This document shows, piece by piece, positions 1 to 8,426 of a DNA stretch of 64,000 bases (the first letter of the stretch is position 1; each line of letters opens with the position of its first letter). The stretch comes from Panacagrimonas sp046594215 (lineage in GTDB: Bacteria > Pseudomonadota > Gammaproteobacteria > Nevskiales > Nevskiaceae), in the NCBI GenBank assembly GCA_046594215.1, contig JBKJPX010000015.1:1-64000 (forward strand), in the 5' to 3' direction. The translations under genes were made by a program, and so were the position numbers. Below the pieces are notes generated by a model. The model made no database searches, was not told the origin of the DNA, and saw only the letters and a program-made list of their open reading frames with translations.

Positions 1-9
1 CCTGTGAAC

Positions 10-2175
10 TCAGATCCAGCCCAGCCTCGCGAGCTGCATCTTGAGCATCACCCAGATGAAATGGACCGCCGTCTTGATCTGCTCCCAGGTGCTGGCCTCG
101 TAGCGCGCGCGCTCGCGGATGTAGTGCCGCACGGCTTCCAGTTCCACGTCCTTGAGTTCCGCGAAGGGCGGCATGCCGCGTGCCTGCAGCGCGCCGTCCC
201 GCACGATCGCCGCGAAGGCGTCCGCCGACAGCGGCACCGGCGAAGCACGAAGATCGGGGGCGGAGCCGCCCGCGATCGCGGATACGCCGTGACAGATCGT
301 GCAGTGCTGGCCGTAAACGAAGCGGCCCTCTTCGACCTTCTTCGCGTCGACGACGAAAGCCGGGTCGTCGACGACCTTGGCTTTCTCGGCGCCCGGCGCC
401 GGAGACGCGGGCAGCGGGGTCTTGGAATCGAGCGCGAACACCAACAGGCGGCGCGGATGCTCGCGCCCCACCCAGCCGTGCTGCGCCGACAGCGTACCCA
501 TCAGCATCTGCCCGCCGGCCCAGCCGGCCAGCACGGCGACGTACTGCTTGCCATCCAGCTCGTAGGTGATCGGCGGCGCCTGGGTGCCCACGCCCATGTC
601 GTGGCTCCACAATTCGGCACCGGTGTCGGCGTCGTGCGCCACGAAGCGCCCGTCGGCCTGGCCCTGGAACACGAGACCGCCGCGCGTGGACAGGACGCCG
701 CCGCCGGTCGCGCCAGGCGTAGGCACGCGCCACGCCTCCTTCTGTGTCACCGGGTTCCAGGCGAGCAGTGAACTGCTGCCCGCGCTCTTGGGGATGTCGT
801 CGAAGAAGGCGTTGACGCCCAGGGGACCCATCGTGTCGGGGTTCCAGGTCGCGGCCGTGATGCCACGGGCATCGTAGTAGCCCGCCATTTCGCGGGTCGG
901 GATGTAGGTGAGCCCGGTGTCAGGGCTGTACGACATCGGCTGCCAGTTGTGGACGCCGCCTGGTCCCGGCCACATCAGCGTTTCGGTGCCGTCGTAGCGC
1001 GCGCCCTTGACCTCCACCGGCCGACCGGTTGCCAGATCCACCTTCTCGGCCCAGGTCACCTTGCCGATCTTCTCGGCCGAGATCAGCTTCCCGTTCTCGC
1101 GATCGATGACGTAGAAGAACCCGTTCTTCGGCGCGTGCAGCAGCACCTTGCGCGGCTTGCCGTCGATCGCGACATCGGCCAGCACCATGTCCATCGAGGA
1201 ATTGAAGTCCCAGGTCTCGCCGGGCGTCGTCTGGTAATGCCAGACGTACTCACCGGTGTCCGCGTTCAAGGCCACCACCGAGCACAGGAAGAGATTGTCG
1301 CCGCCGCCGGGACTGCGCAGCGACTGGTTCCAGGGCGAGCCATTGCCCGTCCCCAGGTAGACGCGGTTGTAGACCGGGTCGTAGGTCATGGCGTTCCACA
1401 CCGTGCCGCCACCACCCTGTTTCCACAGTTCTCCCTTCCAGGTCTTCGCCGCCATCTCCATGGCCGGGTTCTCGAATCCCTTCGCCGGATCCCCGGGAAC
1501 CGTGAAGAAGCGCCAGGCCTGCTTGCCCGTGTCTGCGTCGTAGGCCGTGACATAGCCGCGCACGCGGCCGAAGTCGGCGCCGCCGTGACCGATGAGCACC
1601 TTGCCGTTGAACACGCGTGGCGCGCCCGTGATGTATCGGTTGTCGCCGGGTTCGCCCGTCTGCGCCTCCCACGCGAGCTGCCCGGTCTTGGCGTCGATGG
1701 CCACGAGGCGGTTGTCCTGCACGCCCACGTACACCCTGCCCTTCCAGAACGCGAGACCCCGGCTGCCCCAGGCCATGCGCATCTTTTTCGGGTCGCACTT
1801 CGGGTCGTACTTCCACAGCAGCTGGCCGGTGCGCGCATCGACCGCGTGCACCACGCTGTAGCCCGCGGCGAAGTAAATGACGCCGTCGACCGCGACGGGT
1901 GCGGTCGAGACGTTCCACATATCCGGAAGCTCGAGCGTCCACGCCAGGCCCAGGCGCTGTACCGACCGGCGGTCGATCTGCGCGAGCGGACTGAAGCGCT
2001 GCTCGCTGAAGGTGCGGCCCCAGGCCAGCCAGTTGCGGCCGTCGGCTTCGTCGGCGAGCGCGGCCTGGTCGACTTCGGCGTGCGCGATGGCGCCGGACAT
2101 CAGCGAGGCGGTCAGCGCGGCGGCCGCGACGAACACGCGCAGCGATCCGCAACGGAGGAACGGACGCATCATCAT
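10..2175 (-). CDS. PQQ-dependent alcohol dehydrogenase with C-terminal cytochrome c domain
   Basis: Type II quinohemoprotein alcohol dehydrogenase, predicted to oxidise an alcohol in the periplasm with PQQ and pass electrons to its own heme. The start is set at the triple ATG near 2175, which gives a signal peptide (RCGSLRVF, hydrophobic run, cleavage near AHA); an in-frame upstream extension to 2286 lacks this logic. The body carries the family opening NWLAWGRTFSEQRFSP and repeated beta-propeller W motifs. The catalytic region reads GETWDFNSS; the residue two after the catalytic Asp is Asn, so the extra Asp of lanthanide enzymes is missing. The vicinal Cys-Cys pair of classic quinoprotein alcohol dehydrogenases is not visible; a single Cys lies in KYDPKCDPKK. 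Heme motif CTICH (codons near 289-303) is followed by a GMPPF Met ligand. An unusual hydrophobic tail follows the cytochrome domain. It lies next to the monooxygenase locus and may oxidise its product. Confidence 0.93.
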   Translation of the reverse strand: MMMRPFLRCGSLRVFVAAAALTASLMSGAIAHAEVDQAALADEADGRNWLAWGRTFSEQRFSPLAQIDRRSVQRLGLAWTLELPDMWNVSTAPVAVDGVIYFAAGYSVVHAVDARTGQLLWKYDPKCDPKKMRMAWGSRGLAFWKGRVYVGVQDNRLVAIDAKTGQLAWEAQTGEPGDNRYITGAPRVFNGKVLIGHGGADFGRVRGYVTAYDADTGKQAWRFFTVPGDPAKGFENPAMEMAAKTWKGELWKQGGGGTVWNAMTYDPVYNRVYLGTGNGSPWNQSLRSPGGGDNLFLCSVVALNADTGEYVWHYQTTPGETWDFNSSMDMVLADVAIDGKPRKVLLHAPKNGFFYVIDRENGKLISAEKIGKVTWAEKVDLATGRPVEVKGARYDGTETLMWPGPGGVHNWQPMSYSPDTGLTYIPTREMAGYYDARGITAATWNPDTMGPLGVNAFFDDIPKSAGSSSLLAWNPVTQKEAWRVPTPGATGGGVLSTRGGLVFQGQADGRFVAHDADTGAELWSHDMGVGTQAPPITYELDGKQYVAVLAGWAGGQMLMGTLSAQHGWVGREHPRRLLVFALDSKTPLPASPAPGAEKAKVVDDPAFVVDAKKVEEGRFVYGQHCTICHGVSAIAGGSAPDLRASPVPLSADAFAAIVRDGALQARGMPPFAELKDVELEAVRHYIRERARYEASTWEQIKTAVHFIWVMLKMQLARLGWI

Positions 2176-2320
2176 CGGCAAACCCCAGGACGAACGGCGA
2201 CTCCGCGAAACGGGAGCCTTGGCGTCGACGAGTATCCCGCCGCGCCCGCGTGTCGCCCTACCCCATTCGGCTGAACGGATGGGCAATCCCGATTCCTCGC
2301 CCCGCGTAGCCGGACCAGCC

Positions 2321-3007
2321 TCAGCCGGGCTGGATCCCCTCGGCCGCCATGCGCTGCGCGCCGGCGATGATCATGCGCAGCATCACGACCGTCTGCTCGA
2401 GGATCGCCGGGTGATGCTCGGGTGGCAGGTCCATCGCGGCGGCACCCATCGCGAAAACGAGTCGCGTGATCGCCTTGGCCGCCAGCGCGGGCTCCGCGAT
2501 CGGAGAGCCGTTGGCCTTGGCCAGGCGGATCAGGTCCACGCAGAGCTCGTCCTCGAAGAAGCGAAGCTCGCGTTCGACCGCGCGCTTGAACGCCTCGGAG
2601 CCGGTGTTGCCCTCGCGCAAGAGGATGTGCAGGAACTTCTCCTCGGCGCCGAGCTGCTCCATGAAGGCTTCGATGGAGCTGCGCACCACGCTGCGCTCCA
2701 CCGAGGCGCGGTGACGCGCCTCGCCGATGATCTTGCGCAGGGCGCGGCCGGCCAGGTCGATGAGCGCGATCGCCAGCTCGTCGGTGTCGCGAAAGTGTCG
2801 GTAGAAGCTGTTGGGCGCAATGCCCGCCTCGCGCGCGATCTCGCGCAGGCTCAAGGTGGAGATGCTGCGGTTGGGACCGACCAGTCCGAGCGCCGCGCCG
2901 ATCAGGTCCTCGCGCGAAATCGATGGCCGACGCCCCGTTCCCGTCGATGCGGAACGGACCGCGCGGGCAGCAGGTGGACGCTTTCGTACGGGGGGCTTGG
3001 CTGCCAT
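2321..3007 (-). CDS. fabR: TetR family regulator, FabR/DesT type
   Basis: Transcriptional repressor of unsaturated fatty acid synthesis or desaturation, 228 aa from the ATG at 3007. The N-terminal helix-turn-helix reads TLSLREIAREAGIAPNSFYR, as in FabR, followed by HFRDTDELAIALID. The C-terminal half (FMEQLGAEEKFLHILLREG...) resembles the FabR ligand domain. It diverges from a ferredoxin reductase and a desaturase, the same layout as DesT with desC-desB in Pseudomonas, where the regulator senses acyl-CoA saturation. Autoregulation and control of the divergent pair are inferred from the palindrome-rich intergenic region. There are about 30 basic and Ala-rich residues before the HTH. Confidence 0.9.
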   Translation of the reverse strand: MAAKPPVRKRPPAARAVRSASTGTGRRPSISREDLIGAALGLVGPNRSISTLSLREIAREAGIAPNSFYRHFRDTDELAIALIDLAGRALRKIIGEARHRASVERSVVRSSIEAFMEQLGAEEKFLHILLREGNTGSEAFKRAVERELRFFEDELCVDLIRLAKANGSPIAEPALAAKAITRLVFAMGAAAMDLPPEHHPAILEQTVVMLRMIIAGAQRMAAEGIQPG

Positions 3008-3032
3008 GGGGCCATGATAGTGCGACCAATAA

Positions 3033-3072
3033 TATACATGTGTATAGACAAATGTCCGCACGTACGTATAGT
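3033..3072 (+). promoter_or_regulatory. Candidate divergent operator/promoter between fabR and the desaturase operon
   Basis: Three palindromes lie side by side: TATACA-TG-TGTATA (3033-3046), GACA-AA-TGTC (3047-3056) and ACGTACGT (3060-3067). They overlap a plausible sigma70 promoter facing right, TAGACA (3045-3050), a 16-bp spacer and TATAGT (3067-3072). A TetR-type operator overlapping a promoter fits FabR/DesT repression. The exact operator is inferred. Confidence 0.5.
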
Positions 3073-3113
3073 GGTGCCGTCCGATACCGGACCTGCCTGG
3101 ATTTTCCACGTCC

Positions 3114-4187
3114 ATGACTTCGCTGCGGCGCTATCTCGAGCCGCTGGTTTCGCCGCCGGTCTTCGATTTCTGGGCCAGCCGGTTCGTTCCGGCCGCGTCC
3201 TGGGATCGCGTGCTGGCGCGCGTCGTCGCGCGCCGCGCCGAGTCGCGTGACGCGGTCACGCTGGAACTTCGCGCCAATCGCAACTTCAGAGGCCTGAAAC
3301 CCGGCCAGCACCTCAACGTCACCGCCGAGGTCGATGGCACACGCCTGACGCGCAGCTACAGCCCGTCGATCCTCGACGCGCACGGCCGTCGCCTCGCGAT
3401 CACCGTGCGACAGGTCGAAGGCGGCCGCCTGAGCACGCAGCTTTGCCGCGACACCCAGGTCGGTGACGTGCTCGACCTGGGCAGTGCTTTTGGCGAGATG
3501 ACGTGGTCGGCCGGCGATGCGGGCCCCTGCCTGCTGCTGGCCGCAGGCTCGGGCATCACGCCGATGATCAGCCTCGTGCGCGCCGCGGTGTCTGCGGGCG
3601 TCGCGATGGATCTCGACCTCGTCTACTGGGCGCGTCGTCGCGACGAGTTCTGCTTCGCCGACGAACTGCGCCGCCTCACAGCCACCGTGCCGGGCCTGCG
3701 CTGCCACTTCGTGCTCACCGGGGAATCCGAGCTGTTCACGGGCGAGCACAGCGGCCGCCCGGACGCCGAACTGTTCGCGCGCCTCGTGCCCGACCACGCG
3801 AATCGCCGCGTGTTCGCCTGCGGCCCCGACGGCTTCGTCGAGTCCGTGCGCGGCCTGCTGCAGGGTCGCGTCGCGCAGTTCCTGAGCGAATCGTTCACGC
3901 CGCCCAGGGCCCGGCCCGCCGCGGTCACCGGCACCGTCCGCGTCGAGCTCACGCGCTCGCGCAGGACACTCGAGATCCCGACCGGCATGCCGCTGCTCGT
4001 CGCGCTCGAATCGCAGGGCCTGCGACCGGCGCACGGCTGCCGCATGGGTCTGTGCAACACCTGCGCCTGCGGAAAATCCGCCGGCAGCACGCAGAACATC
4101 GTCGACGGATCCACCGACGCCGAACCCACCGCCGCGCTGCGCATCTGCGTGAACCGCGCCTCATCCGATCTCGTCCTCGATCTCTGA
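3114..4187 (+). CDS. Ferredoxin reductase-type oxidoreductase (FAD, NAD(P)H, 2Fe-2S), desaturase partner
   Basis: Cytosolic electron-transfer protein of 357 aa, likely feeding NAD(P)H electrons to the desaturase 13 bp downstream. Domain order is FAD-binding (LTRSYSPS, residues about 45-140), NAD(P)-binding (LLLAAGSGITPM, about 140-250) and a plant-type [2Fe-2S] ferredoxin domain at the C terminus with Cys309, Cys314, Cys317 (CRMGLCNTC) and Cys345 (RICVNR). The layout matches DesC, the oxidoreductase partner of acyl-CoA delta-9 desaturase DesB. The ATG at 3114 lies 106 bp from the divergent fabR start. Confidence 0.92.
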   Translation: MTSLRRYLEPLVSPPVFDFWASRFVPAASWDRVLARVVARRAESRDAVTLELRANRNFRGLKPGQHLNVTAEVDGTRLTRSYSPSILDAHGRRLAITVRQVEGGRLSTQLCRDTQVGDVLDLGSAFGEMTWSAGDAGPCLLLAAGSGITPMISLVRAAVSAGVAMDLDLVYWARRRDEFCFADELRRLTATVPGLRCHFVLTGESELFTGEHSGRPDAELFARLVPDHANRRVFACGPDGFVESVRGLLQGRVAQFLSESFTPPRARPAAVTGTVRVELTRSRRTLEIPTGMPLLVALESQGLRPAHGCRMGLCNTCACGKSAGSTQNIVDGSTDAEPTAALRICVNRASSDLVLDL

Positions 4188-4200
4188 ACGAAGACCTCTC

Positions 4201-5298
4201 ATGGCCTCCGCAGCAAAATCCCTTTCTCCTTGCGCGCTCGAGGCCTTCGGCGCCGAACTCGACGCCCTGCGCGCCCGCACCGTCGCCAAGATCGGCGCCG
4301 AGGACGCGCACTACATACGCCGCGTCGTGAAGGTGCAGCGCTATCTCGAGGTCGCCGGCCGGGTGCTGCTGTTCGCGAGCCTGTTCCCGCCCGCGTGGTT
4401 CCTCGGCACGCTGCTGCTGGGCCTGGCGAAGATCCTCGACAACATGGAGATCGGCCACAACGTCATGCACGGCCAGTACGACTGGATGCGCGACCCGCAC
4501 CTCAACGGCAAGACCTACGAATGGGACATCGCGGGCACCGGCGACAACTGGCGCAAGACGCACAACTTCAAACACCACACGTACACCAACGTGCGCGGCA
4601 TGGACGACGACATCGGCTACGGCCTGCTGCGCGTGTTCCCGGAGCAGCGCTGGCGCCCGTTCTACCTCGCGCAGCCCTTGGTCGCGATCATCTTCGCGCT
4701 CGCCTTCGAATGGGGCGTGGCCATCCAGGACCTTGAACTGGGCAAGTACTTCGCGGGTCGCAAGACCAAGGCGCAGATGCGCGCCGAATGGCAGCCGGTG
4801 GCGCGCAAGATGCGCCGCCAGATCGTGAAGGACTACGTGGTCTTCCCGTTGCTGGCGGGTCCATTCTTCCTGCCGGTGCTCGCGGGCAACGTCGTGGCCA
4901 ACATCATCCGGAATCTCTGGACATACACGGTGATCTTCTGCGGCCACTTCACGGCCGACGTGCACCTGTTCCCGAAGTCCGTGGTCGCCGACGAATCGCG
5001 TGGCCATTGGTACTGGCGCCAGATCCTGGGCTCATCGAACCTGCGCGGCGGCAAGCTGTTTCACGTGATGACCGGCAACCTCAGCCACCAGATCGAACAC
5101 CACCTGTTTCCGGACATCCCGGCCTGGCGCTACGAGGCGATCGCGCGCGAAGTTCGCGCCATCTGCGAGCGCTACGGCGTGCCGTACAACACCGGCCGCA
5201 TGTCCACGCAGTTCGGCCAGGTGATCTGGCGCATCCTGCGGCACTCGCTGCCCAGCCGGCCGGCGAGCCTGCCCTCGGTGGAGCCGCTCGCGGCCTGA
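4201..5298 (+). CDS. Fatty acid (acyl) desaturase
   Basis: Membrane di-iron fatty acid desaturase of 365 aa, inserting a cis double bond into acyl chains. The three histidine boxes are present: GHNVMH (His86, His90), HNFKHH (His121, His125, His126) and HQIEHH (His296, His300, His301). Hydrophobic segments lie around 55-80, 155-175 and 215-245. It follows its likely reductase by 13 bp and is presumably under the divergent FabR-type regulator. DesB-like acyl-CoA desaturation is the best guess; position specificity cannot be read from sequence. Confidence 0.93.
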   Translation: MASAAKSLSPCALEAFGAELDALRARTVAKIGAEDAHYIRRVVKVQRYLEVAGRVLLFASLFPPAWFLGTLLLGLAKILDNMEIGHNVMHGQYDWMRDPHLNGKTYEWDIAGTGDNWRKTHNFKHHTYTNVRGMDDDIGYGLLRVFPEQRWRPFYLAQPLVAIIFALAFEWGVAIQDLELGKYFAGRKTKAQMRAEWQPVARKMRRQIVKDYVVFPLLAGPFFLPVLAGNVVANIIRNLWTYTVIFCGHFTADVHLFPKSVVADESRGHWYWRQILGSSNLRGGKLFHVMTGNLSHQIEHHLFPDIPAWRYEAIAREVRAICERYGVPYNTGRMSTQFGQVIWRILRHSLPSRPASLPSVEPLAA

Positions 5299-5575
5299 TT
5301 CGCGGCGCGCCGTTGCACGCGGCGCTTCGACACCGCACAGAATTCGGGGATGAGACACGCACTCCCGGTCCCCGCGACACGAGAGCACGGATGCGTCAGC
5401 GGATCGACGCTGGCCGCCGTGGGCGTCCACGCTCGCCGACCGTCGCATCGTCGACGCGGCAAGCGCGCCTTGACGTTCCCCCCGCTCAGGGAATGGCAGC
5501 TCCCGCGCCCGCGGCGTATAAAAGGCAATGCCGCACGATCGGCAGGTCCACGCAGACCCTGGAAGGAGAGAGCAC
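5299..5575 (+). promoter_or_regulatory. Leader/promoter region of the copper monooxygenase operon
   Basis: There are 277 bases between the desaturase and pmoC with no convincing gene. A -10-like TATAAAA lies at 5517-5523, about 55 bases before the pmoC ATG, without a good -35 at the usual distance. TTGACG at 5470-5475 is too far away. A strong ribosome binding site, GGAAGGAGAG (5561-5570), precedes the ATG at 5576. A promoter here is likely because the upstream operon is functionally distinct, but the start site is not resolved. Confidence 0.35.
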
Positions 5576-6325
5576 ATGAGCGTTGCGCACGTCACCACCG
5601 TGGAAGCCACGCCCAGGGCACCCTGGGTCCAGCTCGCACTGGCGGTGTTCGCCATTGGCTCGGTGTTCGCGATCTACCGCGTGTACCAGCACACCACGGC
5701 CTTCACGCTCGGCCTCGACTACTTCTCCGAAGACTTCCAGACCTACTGGATGACCCTGCTGTACGCGCAGCTGCCGATCCTGACGCTGCTTGGCGCCGGC
5801 ATCGTCGGTCGCCTGTGGTTCACGCGCGAGCGCAACCCGGCGCGGGTCACGGCACGCGAGGAACTGCGCCGTCACTACGTGGTGCTCTCGCAGATCCTGG
5901 TGTTCGCGATCGTCGCCTACCTCACCGCGTCGATCTTCACCGAGGCCGACGCCGCCTGGCACCAGGTCACGGTGCGCGACACCGATTTCACGCCCACGCA
6001 CATCGGCCTGTTCTACTTCGGCATCCCCTGTTTCATCATGGCCGGCGTCGTAGCCTTCACCTACGCGCACACGCGGCTGCCGAAATTCATGGATCGCGTG
6101 TCGCTGCCCTTCGCGCTCGTCGTGGCCGGCCCGATCATGATCATGCCCAACCTCGGCCTCAACGAATGGGGGCACACGTTCTTCTACGCCGAGGAACTGT
6201 TCGCCGCGCCGATCCACTGGGGCTTCGTGCTGCTGGGCTGGGCCACGTTCGCCGCTGGCGGCCTGGTGGTGCAGCTGCTGACGCGCATCGTGGAGCTGAC
6301 GCGGGTGATCGGAACGCCCGCCTGA
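5576..6325 (+). CDS. pmoC: Copper membrane monooxygenase subunit C (PmoC/AmoC family)
   Basis: Integral membrane subunit, 249 aa, of a copper-dependent methane/ammonia/hydrocarbon monooxygenase. The start at 5576 has a strong Shine-Dalgarno; an upstream in-frame ATG at 5528 does not. The CuC ligand pattern Asp-x3-His-x12-His is intact as Asp125, His129 and His142 (motif RDTDFTPTH). A second set, Asn196, His200 and His214 (NEWGH...PIHWGF), matches the CuD ligands of Methylococcus PmoC with identical spacing. About six hydrophobic segments are visible. It is first in the order C-A-B, the canonical pmo/amo order and not the pxm order A-B-C. The symbol names the family only; the substrate is unknown. 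Confidence 0.96.
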   Translation: MSVAHVTTVEATPRAPWVQLALAVFAIGSVFAIYRVYQHTTAFTLGLDYFSEDFQTYWMTLLYAQLPILTLLGAGIVGRLWFTRERNPARVTAREELRRHYVVLSQILVFAIVAYLTASIFTEADAAWHQVTVRDTDFTPTHIGLFYFGIPCFIMAGVVAFTYAHTRLPKFMDRVSLPFALVVAGPIMIMPNLGLNEWGHTFFYAEELFAAPIHWGFVLLGWATFAAGGLVVQLLTRIVELTRVIGTPA

Positions 6326-6399
6326 AAACGGCGAACCGGCCGCACGCGCAATCCGCCGCCTCGTCATGAAGAGCGGAGCCGCACAGGGAGAGCATTGAG

Positions 6400-7170
6400 A
6401 TGGCCGAAGACTCGGCTCCGGCGGCACCGCTGCAGACCAGCGCGGTCGCCACCGCCGCGGAACAGCGTCGCGCCTACATCCAGTTCGACCTGCTGATCAT
6501 TCCGCTGATCGTGCTGCTGTTCATGGGCATCTTCAGCTTTCACTTCGCGCTGCTGGTCGGCGACTGGGATTACTGGGTCGACTGGCGCGACCGCCGCTGG
6601 TGGCCACTGGTCACGCCGCTGGCGCTCGCGGTGCTGCCCGGCGTGTTCGGGTATCTGCTCTGGGATCGCCTGCGACTGCCGGTCGCCGGCACCCTGACGA
6701 TCCTGTGCCTGACCGCCGCCTCCTGGATCAGCCGTTACCTAAACTTCCACCTGTTCGCGGATTTTCCGATGAACATGGTTTGGCCCTCCACCTACATCGC
6801 GCTGGGCCTGATCTTCGACTGCACCCTGTTGCTGTCGCGAAGCTTCTTCGTCACGGGATTGTTCGGCGGCTTCCTGTTCGGAGCGCTGGTCTACCCCTTG
6901 AACTGGCCGCTGCTGGCGCCGTTCCAGGTGCCCGTCGAGTTGCACGGCACGATGCTCACCGTCGCCGACCTGCTCGGCTACGAATACGTGCGCACGGCGA
7001 TCCCCGAATACGTGCGCATCATCGAGCACTCGACCCTGCGTACGTTCGGCGAGGCGGTGACGCCGCTCACGGCGGTGTTCGCCGGCTTCGTGAACATCCT
7101 CAACACCTGGTTCTGGATGTGGATCGGGTATCTCGGCGCGAAGGCCGTCTGGATCCGGAAGATCACATGA
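6400..7170 (+). CDS. pmoA: Copper membrane monooxygenase subunit A (PmoA/AmoA family)
   Basis: Integral membrane subunit of 256 aa, the usual phylogenetic marker of the family. The signature GDWDYWVDWRDRRWWP lies at residues 54-69; later blocks PLNWP, YEYVRTAIPEYVRIIE and STLRTFG match PmoA/AmoA. Seven or so hydrophobic helices are visible. It begins 74 bp after pmoC with GGGAGAG upstream and overlaps pmoB by four bases (ATGA). Several positions differ from both classical PmoA and bacterial AmoA: ASWISRYLNF stands where Methylococcus has EWINRYFNF. This points to a separate, possibly hydrocarbon-oxidising, clade. That is inference from memory of the family, not a tree. Confidence 0.96.
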   Translation: MAEDSAPAAPLQTSAVATAAEQRRAYIQFDLLIIPLIVLLFMGIFSFHFALLVGDWDYWVDWRDRRWWPLVTPLALAVLPGVFGYLLWDRLRLPVAGTLTILCLTAASWISRYLNFHLFADFPMNMVWPSTYIALGLIFDCTLLLSRSFFVTGLFGGFLFGALVYPLNWPLLAPFQVPVELHGTMLTVADLLGYEYVRTAIPEYVRIIEHSTLRTFGEAVTPLTAVFAGFVNILNTWFWMWIGYLGAKAVWIRKIT

Positions 7171-8426
7171 GCCGGCCGGTCCTGATCCCGGGGGCGACCC
7201 GACACCTGATCGCTTGCTACCGCCTGCTCCTGCTCCTGCTTCTGCTCCTGCTGCCGGAAATCGCACAGGCCCACGGCGAGCGGGCGCAGATGCCGCAGCT
7301 ACGCATGAGCACCGTGCACTGGTTCGACGTGGAGGTCTCGAAGACGAAGCTCGACGTCAACGACGAGATCCTCGTGAAGGGCAGCTTCATACCCTCGCGT
7401 TTCTGGCCGGACCACATCCAGTCCATCGAGGGCACCGCCTTCCTGAACATCGGCGTCCCGGGTCCCTCGTTCGTGCGCCTCGAGTCGAGGGTCAACGGCG
7501 TTCCCATGATCCGCTCGACGCGCTTCATGCGCGGCGAGCTCTACCACTTCGAGATGCGCCTCAAGGCGCGCAAGCCCGGTCGCTATCACGTACACCCGCT
7601 GATCAACGTGGAAGGCACCGGCCCGATCATCGGCCCCGGTCGCTGGATCGAGGTCGGCGGCAGCGCGGCGGACTTCAAGCTCGGCGCGAAGACGCTGCTG
7701 GGCGAGGAGATCGATCTCGAGCACTACGGCTTCGCCAACGCGGCGCGGTGGTCCGGGCTCTGGTTCGTGTTCGGCCTGTCCTGGTTCGTCTACTGGCTGC
7801 TCAAGTGCCCGATCGTGATCCCGCGCTTCAAGCGCCGCGACGAGCTGGGCGTGGATGCCGATCAGATGATCACGCGCGGCGACCGCCGCTTCGCCATCCT
7901 CTACCTGACCCTGACCCTGTCCTTCATCGTGGGCGGCTACCAGTACGCGCAGGCCAGCTACCCGATCACGACGCCGTTGCAGACCGGCCGCGTCGACGTG
8001 CCGCCGGCCGAGCAGCCACAGGCGACCGTGAAGGTGAAGCTGGTCGAGGCGCGCTACCGAATCCCGGGTCGCAGCTTCCGCATCGAGATCAGTGTGACCA
8101 ACACGGGCAGCAGCCCCGTGACGGTCGGCGAGATGGCCGCCGGCAACCTGCGGTTCATCAACGCCTCCGTGCTCAAGGTCAAGCCTGCCGACGAGGACGA
8201 CCTCGTCGCCGCCGATTCCCTGCGCGTCGAGAACGGGCCCGTGCAACCGGGCGAAACGAAGAACCTCGTGATCTACGCAGACGACGCCATGTGGGAGACC
8301 CAGCGCATGACCACGATGATCAAGTCGCCCGATGCGAACGTGGCTGCGATGCTCTTCTTCTTCGGAGAAGACGGAACTCGCCACCTGGTCGAGGTCGGCG
8401 GCCCGATGATCCCGGTGTTCGGTTGA
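7167..8426 (+). CDS. pmoB: Copper membrane monooxygenase subunit B (PmoB/AmoB family)
   Basis: Periplasmic-facing subunit of 419 aa with two cupredoxin domains joined by transmembrane helices. The ATG at 7167 overlaps the pmoA stop. A long Leu-only signal segment ends at AQA, leaving His36 as the mature N-terminal residue, as in PmoB. The CuB ligands His36, His141 and His143 (YHVHPLINVEGTG) and the bis-His-site residue His51 (STVHWFD) are all present. Helices lie near 185-205 and 235-255, and the second cupredoxin domain spans roughly 275-415. The next gene starts within the stop codon (TTGA), so translation is likely coupled. Confidence 0.96.
   Translation: MSRPVLIPGATRHLIACYRLLLLLLLLLLPEIAQAHGERAQMPQLRMSTVHWFDVEVSKTKLDVNDEILVKGSFIPSRFWPDHIQSIEGTAFLNIGVPGPSFVRLESRVNGVPMIRSTRFMRGELYHFEMRLKARKPGRYHVHPLINVEGTGPIIGPGRWIEVGGSAADFKLGAKTLLGEEIDLEHYGFANAARWSGLWFVFGLSWFVYWLLKCPIVIPRFKRRDELGVDADQMITRGDRRFAILYLTLTLSFIVGGYQYAQASYPITTPLQTGRVDVPPAEQPQATVKVKLVEARYRIPGRSFRIEISVTNTGSSPVTVGEMAAGNLRFINASVLKVKPADEDDLVAADSLRVENGPVQPGETKNLVIYADDAMWETQRMTTMIKSPDANVAAMLFFFGEDGTRHLVEVGGPMIPVFG

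Noticed and set aside
1189..1230. Lanthanide dependence of the PQQ dehydrogenase
   Set aside because: The diagnostic Asp two residues after the catalytic Asp is Asn.
949..2274. A 441-residue plus-strand frame opposite the PQQ dehydrogenase
   Set aside because: Antisense shadow of a conserved gene with no signal, motif or ribosome site.
2172..4034. A 620-residue minus-strand frame across the regulator and reductase
   Set aside because: It is antisense to two well-supported genes, is Arg/Ala-rich as GC-rich shadows are, and has no family motif.
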